Part shown: positions 7,428-14,396 of the stretch, in pieces
Layout: every line of letters starts with the position of its first letter
Numbering within the stretch: position 1 is the first letter of the stretch
Assembly (NCBI GenBank): GCA_903642275.1
Contig: CAHJWK010000033.1
Coordinates: 1 to 37,238 of the forward strand
DNA: 37,238 bases
Direction of reading: 5' to 3'
From: Chitinophagaceae bacterium
GTDB taxonomy: Bacteria > Bacteroidota > Bacteroidia > Chitinophagales > Chitinophagaceae
The notes under the pieces: model-generated
Seen by the model: only the letters and a program-made list of their open reading frames with translations
Told to the model about the DNA's origin: nothing
Database searches by the model: none
Position numbers and translations under genes: made by a program

Positions 7428-7523
7428 ATGTCAAAAAAGAAAGCTGAACCCAGGAAGAATAAGCCTAGTAAGAAGAAAAGCTCAGCACAGAAGAAAGCGG
7501 ATCCAAAGAAAAAAGCACGGTAA
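7428..7523 (+). CDS. Tiny lysine-rich basic protein (31 aa)
   Basis: ATG at 7428 opens a 31-codon frame ending in TAA at 7521-7523: it begins MSKKKAEPRKNKPSKKKSS and ends KKADPKKKAR. Nearly half of the residues are Lys or Arg, with Pro and Ser/Ala between, like a histone H1 tail or a ribosome-associated basic peptide. The regular composition and clean start and stop argue for a real gene, and short Lys/Pro/Ala-rich nucleoid-type proteins are known in Bacteroidota. No homologue can be confirmed here. It lies alone between repeat-B copies 4 and 5. Confidence 0.5.
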   Translation: MSKKKAEPRKNKPSKKKSSAQKKADPKKKAR

Positions 7524-7631
7524 GGTCATAATGCAGAGAGCCCGGTTAATAGCGCCTGGCTTCTTTCTTTCCAAGTGAGTGCTCATTGCGTGTTCCAGTT
7601 GCGGTTCAAGTGTACATACACCCTCTCTCCA

Positions 7632-7702
7632 ACTCGGCGAAGTGTTCGGGTTGTCTCGGCGAATGTTTGCAACTTCGCTGAATCTATATTAGTTTATAAC
7701 TT
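7632..7702 (+). repeat. Hairpin repeat family B, copy 5 (short, decayed)
   Basis: AACTCGGCGAAGTGTTCGGG is followed by GGCGAATGTTTGCAACTTCGC (one-base insertion in the left arm) and TATATTAGTTTATAACTT. The rest of the 7524-7939 gap holds a 109-bp inverted-repeat element and no gene. Confidence 0.8.
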
Positions 7703-7749
7703 AAGATTTATCATCAACCCAAAACCAAGCTCACTTTTCCCTATTCTGG

Positions 7750-7858
7750 CGCAAGTATAAGTCGCCAGGCATTGAGCGTGGCTACTTGTGCCTTGGCTTG
7801 GCAATAAAATAATAAGCACAAATACCATCAGTACAAATCAGCCCTACTTATACTTGCG
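7750..7858 (+). repeat. 109-bp element with 13-bp inverted ends
   Basis: CGCAAGTATAAGT (7750-7762) and ACTTATACTTGCG (7846-7858) are perfect inverted repeats. Inside, TTGTGC and GCACAA form a second nested pair. The interior has no coding capacity. This is the layout of a MITE or of a long structured RNA; neither can be proved here. Confidence 0.55.
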
Positions 7859-7939
7859 ATATTATAAGACCCGGAAAATAAAAAACATGCGCCATCGTTT
7901 TTTAGTAATCAAAATTTACTCTTCTAACTATTAACTGCT

Positions 7940-8482
7940 ATGGGTAAAAAAATATTTACCGCACTTATTTTGTTTTTTATAGTAATGCAGGTAAACGCTC
8001 AATTAGGTGCCATGAAGCTTGTAGGGAAAGGTACCAAAGATTATAAACTTGGTTTTGGTGCATTTGTAAAAACCGGAATTCCGGTTACGGATGGCAGCGA
8101 TATTACAATGGAAATAGGTGCTGATATTTTTTTTCTGAATGATGGTTATGGTGATGCTGATGGCACTATTATGTGCCCGTTAAAGGCCGGGTACAGATAT
8201 ACCTTTAATGGAACCGGCAAAGGATTGTATGTTGAGCCGCAAGTTGGTTATGACCTTTATGGGATAACATCGTTACATGATGAAAACGGCCAGGTAGTTA
8301 ATTTAAAATACCACGGCGCTGTGTTGGCTGCGGGAACCGGTTACCTGTTTTACTTATGGGGTGTGTCTTTCGATATAAACCTTCGTTACGAAACAGTAAT
8401 TGCGCAGGGTGGTTCTAATAATTTTGTTAGTCTTGGCATAACAAAATATTTCAGTTTCAGAAAAAGGGATAATGATTACTAA
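7940..8482 (+). CDS. Outer-membrane beta-barrel-like protein
   Basis: This 180-residue protein has a signal peptide (MGKKIFTALILFFIVMQVNAQ). The mature part alternates hydrophobic and polar residues in strands with Gly/Tyr turns (LGFGAFVKTGIPV, ITMEIGADIFFL, KAGYRYTF, LYVEPQVGYDLYG, GAVLAAGTGYLFY, SFDINLRYETVI, FVSLGITKYFSF), as in small 8-strand outer-membrane barrels. No OmpA peptidoglycan domain follows. It is 24 nt upstream of a lipoprotein gene on the same strand, so the two are probably co-transcribed and both sit in the envelope. Confidence 0.65.
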   Translation: MGKKIFTALILFFIVMQVNAQLGAMKLVGKGTKDYKLGFGAFVKTGIPVTDGSDITMEIGADIFFLNDGYGDADGTIMCPLKAGYRYTFNGTGKGLYVEPQVGYDLYGITSLHDENGQVVNLKYHGAVLAAGTGYLFYLWGVSFDINLRYETVIAQGGSNNFVSLGITKYFSFRKRDNDY

Positions 8483-8506
8483 TAAACAATCTAAACAACA
8501 ATCATT

Positions 8507-9046
8507 ATGAAATCTTATTTAATAATTATAACAGCAATCTTTTTTTCGTCTTGCTTAAAGCAATCTATTCCTGATGCTATACTTGCTTCTAAAAACGCCG
8601 GCATTATAACAGCAACGATGAGTTATAAAGTAAATGGTGACCCGGTAAGCATTTCACTCAAGAACGCTGACCAGCAAGACCCCAGCTCCTATTATTATAC
8701 CTTGCTTTGTATTAAGTCAGGTAATTATTATAGTCTTGCCGGCAGAAGTAATACTGGTGAACTTGATTTTAATTTTTATACAGATAGTTTAACTACAGGA
8801 AATTATAAATATACCGGTGCTTATGGCGAAATGTTTGCCGTTACTTACAATAATACATACGGATATGTTTACGCAGCAACTGATAGCATGAGCTTTAATA
8901 TTACTTCTTACAATAACGGGCTGATAAGCGGTAATTTTTTGGGGATGGTTTCCCCTGTGACTGCCGGAGGCACAAGTTTACTTGGAACTCCTGGTTCTAT
9001 ATTAATTACGGATGGATCATTTCAGAATATACCGGTATTTTATTAA
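8507..9046 (+). CDS. Lipoprotein of unknown function
   Basis: This 179-residue protein has a lipoprotein signal (MKSYLIIITAIFFSSC) with a lipobox-type Cys at residue 16. The mature protein is rich in Tyr, Ser, Thr and Asn, with strands such as ITATMSYKVNGDPVSISL and the segment GNYKYTGAYGEMFAVTYNN, suggesting an extracellular or outer-membrane beta-sandwich. No catalytic motif was seen. It lies 24 nt downstream of the barrel protein gene. Confidence 0.6.
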   Translation: MKSYLIIITAIFFSSCLKQSIPDAILASKNAGIITATMSYKVNGDPVSISLKNADQQDPSSYYYTLLCIKSGNYYSLAGRSNTGELDFNFYTDSLTTGNYKYTGAYGEMFAVTYNNTYGYVYAATDSMSFNITSYNNGLISGNFLGMVSPVTAGGTSLLGTPGSILITDGSFQNIPVFY

Positions 9047-9050
9047 CAAT

Positions 9051-9226
9051 GGATCAGTTTCGTTCAGTTGCATAAAGTATTTAAAGAAAGCTTTGATGCA
9101 AATAGCATCGACAATAGAAAATTTCTCTTACAAAAACTCAGTTACATTCATTTAAACCCAGTTCGTGGCATTTATAAATTAATAATTGATTGGAGAGATT
9201 ATGTACACAGCAGTGCAAGCTTATGA
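9051..9226 (+). pseudogene. Remnant of a second RAYT transposase (C-terminal part)
   Basis: The frame from 9051 reads WISFVQLHKVFKESFDANS, then KFLLQKLSYIHLNPVRG, then DYVHSSASL and a TGA at 9224-9226. The YIHLNP and YVHSSA motifs are the C-terminal signature of Bacteroidota Y1 transposases. The HUH half is absent. The sequence differs from the intact RAYT at 5245, so it comes from another lineage. It starts only 4 nt after the lipoprotein stop codon. Confidence 0.75.
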
Positions 9227-9269
9227 TTTGCAAACGATCAAACATTTTACACCTGTTAATTTTAAGAAT

Positions 9270-9335
9270 CCAGCTCGGTGAAGTGTTCGGGTCTCTCGGC
9301 GAAGTTTGCGACTTCCCGCATCTTTATTAAAGCAA
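9270..9335 (+). repeat. Hairpin repeat family B, copy 6 (short, decayed)
   Basis: CCAGCTCGGTGAAGTGTTCGGG and GGCGAAGTTTGCGACTTCC retain the left half with arm mismatches. The surrounding 9227-9586 stretch has no gene; it also holds an 11-bp tandem array and a weak hairpin at 9565-9592. Confidence 0.75.
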
Positions 9336-9463
9336 CTCTTATTTCAACTCCTTAAATACAATAAGTATAACCTTTTTAAAAAATAGCAAGTTCAATAACT
9401 GGTGCTTTCATGTAAAACCTGCCACTTTATCATAATTCCGCGCAAACTCCCTACAACTACCTT

Positions 9464-9518
9464 ATAGGGATTTGAAAGGGATCTGAAAGGTATCGGCAAG
9501 GGACAAGAAAAGGAGATA
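9464..9518 (+). repeat. Five 11-bp purine-rich tandem units
   Basis: Five consecutive 11-mers share the pattern AAAGGGATCTG: ATAGGGATTTG, AAAGGGATCTG, AAAGGTATCGG, CAAGGGACAAG and AAAAGGAGATA. The period is one helical turn. No gene overlaps it. Confidence 0.6.
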
Positions 9519-9586
9519 TTCACGCATGTCAATTCTTCGTTTTTATCACAACAGGTACTGCATTAAATAACAATTCCATACAGTTG

Positions 9587-9823
9587 TTATTTTATTTGTA
9601 TTCTTATTGGTCCAACAACTTCATCTCCTGCAACTTCACGTCCTCTTTGCATAATAAGAACTTTACCCGCATCCCTTAATTCAAAAGCTGTTTTGCGTAT
9701 TTCCATCATGTACCTGCGCCAGTCACCAGGGCTTAGCTGGCGTGCTACCTCTGATGGACAAATAGTTTTGTCTTTGCCACGTTTTGCAGCTAACAATAAT
9801 ATTGTTTCCGAAATCTTCAACAT
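9587..9823 (-). CDS. DUF3253 family protein
   Basis: The protein from ATG at 9823 is 78 residues long: MLKISETILLLAAKRGKDKT followed by ICPSEVARQL, DWRRYMMEIRKTAFELRDAGKV and IMQRGREV. The ICPSEVAR, DWR and QRGR motifs are the core of the DUF3253 family, small cytosolic proteins with a winged-helix-like layout and no assigned role. An earlier in-frame ATG at 9874 would add a segment that lies inside the neighbouring REP-derived element, so the start at 9823 is preferred. A 9-bp inverted repeat (9565-9573 with 9584-9592) overlaps the stop codon. Confidence 0.75.
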   Translation of the reverse strand: MLKISETILLLAAKRGKDKTICPSEVARQLSPGDWRRYMMEIRKTAFELRDAGKVLIMQRGREVAGDEVVGPIRIQIK

Positions 9824-9860
9824 AGCTTTTAAAACCAGGCTGGCGATAATACTACAACTT

Positions 9861-10173
9861 TCCCTTCTCCGCAATGTTTCTTCTTAAAGCCATGTGTGCA
9901 GGCAAGAACAGTGTGGTGTTCTTACTACAAAAGCTCGCATAATACTTATCTTCAACTTATGCCTGTTAGTAAAGCCATAGCAGAAATGATGGAGTTTACT
10001 GCCAGAACTGTATCAACATAGTTCCGCCAAAGTGTTATTACAGGAGAACAAGGAGTTTACCCTGTTATAAATTTTATGGAACTACGAGATGTTGATTTAA
10101 CAGCATCTTGTACATGAACCCGCAATGTCCTTCCCGCGCACAAAACCTTAGTAAAGAGATATTGCGGAGAAGA
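9861..10173 (+). mobile_element. Internally deleted RAYT/REP derivative
   Basis: The left end (TCCCTTCTCCGCAATGTTTC through ATGCCTGTTAGTAAAGCC, 9861-9999) matches the 5' end of the intact element. The right end (GCCAGAACTGTATCAACATAG through ATTGCGGAGAAG) matches its 3' end. About 425 nt of the transposase gene, corresponding to 5287-5712 of the intact copy, is missing at a junction near 10000. Both outer REP segments are kept but decayed. This is a non-autonomous, MITE-like form. Confidence 0.8.
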
Positions 10174-10182
10174 AAAAAGCTA

Positions 10183-10554
10183 TTATTTAAGTTTTCGTTT
10201 AGTGCTGCCATTCCAGTCTGTAAGGGCAACTACAGTTCCGGCAATTATTGTGAAACCAACATTGAACAATAATGCTTTTTTATCTTTTCTAAAAGCTTTT
10301 ATAAACGATTGCAACGCAAACTGGCTTACATTAAAAGGGTCTATTTTTCCATGAACCGGAAAAGGTATTAAAGGTTTTAACGCCACAGGCTGGTCAGTTA
10401 AAGCCACATAAACAAGTAACAATAATGCTTCCGCAGTATATAGTTTTCTTACTTTTCTATTAAATGAAAATAGGGAAGGCATGGTAAGCAAACTTGCTAC
10501 CAAAGCATAATCAATTAAGCTATGCATTTTAGGTGAAATGGGTTTAGCATTCAT
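10183..10554 (-). CDS. Small integral membrane protein
   Basis: This 123-residue protein has about three hydrophobic segments (residues 12-30 LIDYALVASLLTMPSLF, 40-53 AEALLLLVYVAL, 94-112 ALLFNVGFTIIAGTVVAL). The opening MHSLIDYALVASLLTMPSLF resembles the first helix of SPW-repeat or similar small membrane proteins, where a His-x-x-x-Asp-Tyr start is common. Function is unknown. It is a single gene whose stop codon lies 9 nt from the RAYT derivative. Confidence 0.6.
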   Translation of the reverse strand: MNAKPISPKMHSLIDYALVASLLTMPSLFSFNRKVRKLYTAEALLLLVYVALTDQPVALKPLIPFPVHGKIDPFNVSQFALQSFIKAFRKDKKALLFNVGFTIIAGTVVALTDWNGSTKRKLK

Positions 10555-10652
10555 GATTCAGGTTTATAAATTGATTTCAAACTTTATTCCAATCTTCATC
10601 CTAGCATAGGCAAATTCAGATTACATTTAAATGTTATAAATTGAAATCATTA

Positions 10653-10800
10653 TCCAGCCCGGCAAAATATTCTGGTGGCTTTAGTTTGCAACTTCGCCGC
10701 ATCTATCTTAAAGTTTGTAACTTTTGTTAGCCTTAACACTACAATAAATGAAGTTTAAAACTTCAAATAACACAAGCGAAGTTGCAAACATTCGCTTAGT
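10653..10800 (+). repeat. Hairpin repeat family B, copy 7 (long form)
   Basis: The left core has lost its first arm (GGTGGCTTTAGTTTGCAACTTCGCC). AAAGTTTGTAACTTT, GAAGTTTAAAACTTC and the closing hairpin AAGCGAAGTTGCAAACATTCGC (one-base insertion) are present. It lies in the 10555-10980 gap between two minus-strand genes, yet has the same orientation as all other copies. Confidence 0.85.
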
Positions 10801-10819
10801 AAGATTCACTGAAACACAT

Positions 10820-10923
10820 AATTGAATATTATTTCCATCCAACTGAATTGCATTTACACATAACTGAATGTCATTTTATTCAACTGAACCTCAATAACAC
10901 TTAACTGAATGGCATTTTCCTTC
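10820..10923 (+). repeat. Five imperfect 21-bp tandem units (AACTGAAT type)
   Basis: AATTGAAT at 10820, AACTGAAT at 10841 and 10862, AACTGAAC at 10882 and AACTGAAT at 10903 recur every 20-21 bp. Several units contain a short palindrome of the AATG-n-CATT type. No gene is apparent; a solo REP segment follows. Confidence 0.55.
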
Positions 10924-10972
10924 TCCGCAATCTCTCTTTAGCAAAGCTTATGTGTACAGGCAAGGACAATCA
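10917..10972 (+). repeat. Solo REP segment of the RAYT family
   Basis: TTCCTTCTCCGCAATCTCTC, then AGCAAAGCTTATGTGTACAG and GGCAAGGACAAT match the left REP of the intact RAYT element, with the closing arm truncated after GGACAAT. It ends a few bases from the stop codon of the T9SS cargo gene. Confidence 0.7.
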
Positions 10973-10980
10973 GATAATAT

Positions 10981-12420
10981 TTATCTGATTAAAGTAAGCA
11001 GGCCTTTAATAGGTTTTAGCTTATTATCTCGAAAGGTTACTAAATAAACATACGCCCCTGCAGGCTGCGGTATTCCATTTACTGCTCCATTCCAGGAAAC
11101 TGCAGATGCTGTTGCACGATATATCAATTGCCCCCAGCGATTATATATTTTAACCTCAGCATTTAAACCAATATCAAGATACGGTATGTGCCAGGTATCA
11201 TTAATACCATCACCATTTGGTGTAAATGCATTTGGTATGTACAAACCTTTAACGGAAGTTATTTTCATTTCATCTGAACCTGCACAGTTAAATGCTGATT
11301 TAACAACGAGTTTATATAACATATCAGCAGGTGGTGTTGCTACAGGTGTTAATAAATCAGGGTTATCAAGATAAGATGCGGGCTGCCAGTAGTATGATAT
11401 ATGTTCTCCACTTGCACTGGCCAATATTGTAACGGGATAACCGGTGATAAAAATTCTGTCCGGGCCTGCATCTACAAGTGGATTTGGATGAACATTAACG
11501 TGAAGTACATTAGATGCAATTCTGCATGATGTAATTTCTTTATGCGATGCTTCAACTACTGTTAATCTATATCCATATTTGCCGGGCTGCAGTGTTGGCA
11601 AACGCAAATATGCATTTGTTGTGGCGCCATTAATATCCTGCCATGTTTGTCCTGAATCATTGCTTTCCTGCCACTGGTAATATGGCGACTGGTAGTCGCT
11701 TGAAACGGTTGCAGAAAAAACGTATTGATTAGTGTTGCCTTCACATACATCAACTGTGTCTTTATTGCTTTGAATAGTTGCAGTAATTTTTGAACCACAC
11801 GGCCTAAAGCCAATATCATCCAATGCAAGATCGTTACCATTACCTCCGGGTGAATTATTGCGGATACGTAATACAATAGTTGCATTATCAGAAGGAGTTG
11901 AAAACAGTAAACCATATTTTTCCCATACCTGCGAACCGTTTGGTATTAATCCTGTTTCATAAGAGCCCAGCATTGTTCCGTCTGGCTTTTCAATAGTGAA
12001 TAAAAGATCAGGATTTATACCAAACGTATTTAATACACTCATTACCCAGGCCGAAAATTCGTAAGTAGTATTTGGACAAAGATCTGTTACTGTTGTAACA
12101 AAAAAAACACCGGGAGCATACGATGCATTCACCAACATAAAATTACCTCCATTACCTGTATGGTCAGATGTTACAGTAAACCAGTGATTGTCAAAGCAGG
12201 AGTTGGTATGATTAGTAACAGTATAGTATCCATCGTTAGGGCAATCGGCAGCTTGATACGTATAACTTGTATCTGGTACATAAGGTGAAGGGCCGGCATT
12301 ATTAAAAGTTATATTTACAACAGGGTCGCCCAAACTGCCATTACATACCTGTGCTGCAGCTTTTTTGCCAGGCAATAAAACTAAAGCAAGCATTAAGTTT
12401 ATTATAAAAACACGTCGCAT
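10981..12420 (-). CDS. Secreted T9SS cargo protein with type-B (gliding motility-associated) sorting domain
   Basis: The protein is 479 residues from ATG at 12420; a TTG three codons earlier is less likely. The signal peptide MRRVFIINLMLALVLLPGKK ends near AAAQ (residue 24). A large beta-sandwich region follows (about 25-210) with a TYEFSAWVMS core and an ALDDIGF segment, typical of carbohydrate-binding or adhesive jelly rolls. Next is an Ig-like region around YQWQESNDSGQTW. The last 88 residues, opening YIPNAFTPNGDGINDTW and including KIYNRWGQLIYR and GAYVYLVTF, are the type-B C-terminal domain that directs export and surface anchoring by the type IX system. It probably acts as a surface adhesin or filament-like protein. 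It is divergent from the channel gene at 12566. Confidence 0.9.
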   Translation of the reverse strand: MRRVFIINLMLALVLLPGKKAAAQVCNGSLGDPVVNITFNNAGPSPYVPDTSYTYQAADCPNDGYYTVTNHTNSCFDNHWFTVTSDHTGNGGNFMLVNASYAPGVFFVTTVTDLCPNTTYEFSAWVMSVLNTFGINPDLLFTIEKPDGTMLGSYETGLIPNGSQVWEKYGLLFSTPSDNATIVLRIRNNSPGGNGNDLALDDIGFRPCGSKITATIQSNKDTVDVCEGNTNQYVFSATVSSDYQSPYYQWQESNDSGQTWQDINGATTNAYLRLPTLQPGKYGYRLTVVEASHKEITSCRIASNVLHVNVHPNPLVDAGPDRIFITGYPVTILASASGEHISYYWQPASYLDNPDLLTPVATPPADMLYKLVVKSAFNCAGSDEMKITSVKGLYIPNAFTPNGDGINDTWHIPYLDIGLNAEVKIYNRWGQLIYRATASAVSWNGAVNGIPQPAGAYVYLVTFRDNKLKPIKGLLTLIR

Positions 12421-12565
12421 TAATAGCAAAACAATATTAAAAAATGAATGAGCAAGTTACAGTGAGTTTGTTTTAAAACATTTGTGGTGATGAAGTGATA
12501 ATTAAAGCTTGGCTGGTATATAACGCAGGCAATAATGTTGCATCTTTTTTGCGTGAATCATTCGA

Positions 12566-13240
12566 ATGATAAAATCTTTTGTGCAAAACCACAAATATGA
12601 ACTGTTGCTAAGCGCATTATTGCTGCATTTATTTGCTGGCATATTTACAAGAAGCCTTTCTTCTGCAAGTAATATTATGTGGCCGCTTACTATGCTGCTC
12701 TTAGGAGTTGCAGGCATTGGAGTCTGCATAAAAAAAGGCAGTTTAAAAAATTATATCTTCTTAATACTACTGCTCCCTATAATTGCCATTCCGTTTATTT
12801 TTTTATTTATTAGTAATGAAAGAGAATCAGATTATTTTCTTATTGTTTGCATAGTGTATGCCGTGTTTTTTGCATTTATTTTTTGGGAAGTAATGCGTTT
12901 TTTATTGAAGCCCGGCTATATAAATATTGATATTATAACGGCGGCTGGCTGCGGGTTTTTACTGCTGATTGAAATCTGCACTTTTTTAATGCAATATTAC
13001 TTTTATCAAAACCCAAATTCTATCAGAGGTATTGATACATTAAACCACAGAACCATACATGCAGATATAATTTATTTTAGTTGTATAGTTTGTACCAGCA
13101 CTGGGTTTGGAGATATTGTGCCTAATATTTTTTATACAAAGCTGGTGGTTGCTTTTATTGCAATATGTGCACATTTTTATTCGGTAGTTTTAGTGGGTGT
13201 TCTTATTAGTAAGTTTGTTTCAAAAACAAAAGACGGGTAA
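12566..13240 (+). CDS. Potassium channel family protein (six-helix layout)
   Basis: This 224-residue protein carries the selectivity filter T177-S-T-G-F-G-D183, followed by IVPNIFYTK, the usual start of the inner helix of Ion_trans_2 channels. A pore helix (IIYFSCIVC) precedes it and the final helix is LVVAFIAICAHFYSVVLVGVL. Four or five earlier hydrophobic segments (about 12-30, 37-54, 62-82, 89-114, 122-146) give a 6-TM-like topology. No arginine-rich S4 is seen, so voltage gating is unlikely. There is no C-terminal RCK/TrkA domain; the protein ends 10 residues after the last helix. It is likely an inner-membrane K+ channel of unknown gating. Confidence 0.8.
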   Translation: MIKSFVQNHKYELLLSALLLHLFAGIFTRSLSSASNIMWPLTMLLLGVAGIGVCIKKGSLKNYIFLILLLPIIAIPFIFLFISNERESDYFLIVCIVYAVFFAFIFWEVMRFLLKPGYINIDIITAAGCGFLLLIEICTFLMQYYFYQNPNSIRGIDTLNHRTIHADIIYFSCIVCTSTGFGDIVPNIFYTKLVVAFIAICAHFYSVVLVGVLISKFVSKTKDG

Positions 13241-13247
13241 TTTCCCC

Positions 13248-13300
13248 TGCTTGCAAAGTTTGCAACTTCGCGGCATCTATATTAAAGTTGTAACTTTTAT
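13248..13300 (+). repeat. Hairpin repeat family B, copy 8 (short)
   Basis: GCAAAGTTTGCAACTTCGCG is followed by GCATCTATATTAAAGTTGTAAC. Left arm mismatched, right arm kept. It begins 8 nt after the channel stop codon. Confidence 0.75.
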
Positions 13301-13362
13301 TCAGCATAAGCTACGCCAGGCGTATGCAATAACTTTCAGCATACAAACATCAACAGTTACAA

Positions 13363-13839
13363 TCATTGGGCAGTAACCGTAAGCATAGACATGGGCAAGC
13401 CTTTGCTGCCAAACCCACCACTGTTTCTTTCTATAAACATTTTATTATTCCCAAAGCTGGCATTCAGTGCTGAGGTTTGCGTGGTACAAGCCTGCACTTT
13501 ACCGGCAAGTGCGGTATAAAGCGCATCTATTTTATCAGACAGGGAAACTATTTTGAAAGAGCTGATGGTATAAACGGTGGCCATAGCGCCGCTAACCAGC
13601 ATTTTTTTAGGCTTTAACCATATCTTAATTTGTGCCAGCTGGTTATCGTCTCTCATTTCCAGGATAGTATTTGTTTCCGAAGGCAGGAGTTTGGTTTGGA
13701 TCTCCAGGTATTTTTCAGCAAACTGTTTAACGTTATTGGTTGAGTCAGATGTGTCACCCAGCCATAAGTTGCACGTTTTATCCTGTGCAAAAATCCCAGT
13801 GCTAACAATAAGAAAACAAGCGAAGAAAATGCTTTTCAT
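13363..13839 (-). CDS. Small secreted hypothetical protein
   Basis: From ATG at 13839 the protein is 158 residues with a clear signal peptide MKSIFFACFLIVSTGIFAQ. An in-frame start 72 nt further upstream would bury this signal, so 13839 is preferred; a -7-like box (AAAGGCTA on the plus strand, 13863-13870) also fits it. The mature part has CNLWLGDTSDS, a central KIWLKPKKMLVSGAMATVYTISSFKI strand region and GNNKMFIERNSGGFGSKG near the end. Two Cys (CNLW and QACTT) may pair. The family was not recognised. It stands alone between repeat-B copies 8 and 9. Confidence 0.6.
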   Translation of the reverse strand: MKSIFFACFLIVSTGIFAQDKTCNLWLGDTSDSTNNVKQFAEKYLEIQTKLLPSETNTILEMRDDNQLAQIKIWLKPKKMLVSGAMATVYTISSFKIVSLSDKIDALYTALAGKVQACTTQTSALNASFGNNKMFIERNSGGFGSKGLPMSMLTVTAQ

Positions 13840-13954
13840 AAATAAAGGTTCATTGATTGATAAAAGGCTAAAATAAGTTTTCGTAATGAAGATGGCCTTG
13901 TTGAAAATCATAAATTTTTTCCCTCCCCTCTACCGACGAGGTGTTCGTTCTCCC

Positions 13955-14031
13955 AGCTCGGCGAAGTGGTTGGGTGTCTCGACGAAGTTTGGAACTTCGC
14001 CGCATCTATTTTAAAGTTTGTAACTTTTATT
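13955..14031 (+). repeat. Hairpin repeat family B, copy 9 (short)
   Basis: AGCTCGGCGAAGTGGTTGGG, GACGAAGTTTGGAACTTCGC, CGCATCTATTTTAAAGTTTG and TAACTTTTATT. One mismatch in each arm of the core. It lies 17 nt before the 21-bp dyad array, in the 13840-14396 gap that has no gene. Confidence 0.8.
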
Positions 14032-14048
14032 TGTTCTAAACAACGAAA

Positions 14049-14321
14049 CAGATGGCTTCCCGCTGCCTTCAGATGCGTTCCTAAAACAATGAGATACGAT
14101 TCTCAGGTAATGAGATGTCTCCCTCAGGCAATGAGATGCGATTCTCAAACAATGAGATGCATCCCTCAAACAATGAGATGCGATTCTCAGGTAATGAGAT
14201 GCGATTCTCAGGTAATGAGATGCGATTCTCAGGTAATGAGATGTGATTCTCAGCCAACGAGATACGATTCTCAAACAATGAGATGCGATTCTCAAACAAA
14301 TAGATGGCTTCTTTCTATCGT
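14049..14321 (+). repeat. Exact 21-bp tandem array of dyad-symmetric units
   Basis: Ten conserved units begin with GAGAT at 14091, 14112, 14133, 14154, 14175, 14196, 14217, 14238, 14259 and 14280. The commonest is GAGATGCGATTCTCAGGTAAT (21 bp). Weaker units flank them at 14049, 14070 and 14301. Unit junctions form the dyad TCTCA-N5-TGAGA; six junctions are perfect, two keep a 4-bp arm and one has a single mismatch. Because 21 is a multiple of three, no stop codon occurs in several frames on both strands, so apparent long frames here are likely artefacts. Confidence 0.9.
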
Positions 14322-14396
14322 AGCAGGGGCTTCATTGCAAGCATTGTGCGCATCATAAAATCCTGCATTGTAAAGGAAAATGCTGATAAGCGCTAC

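Noticed and set aside
9587-9874. Longer start for the DUF3253 gene at 9874
   Set aside because: The added 17 codons run into the REP end of the RAYT derivative and are not part of the family core.
14049-14321. CRISPR array
   Set aside because: The units are continuous 21-bp repeats with no unique spacers and no cas genes nearby.
14011-14358. Long open frames on both strands over the 21-bp array, giving 7-residue repeat proteins
   Set aside because: A 21-bp period keeps every frame free of stops by chance; several frames on both strands are open, no start signal or leader fits, and unit changes follow the dyad rather than any codon pattern.
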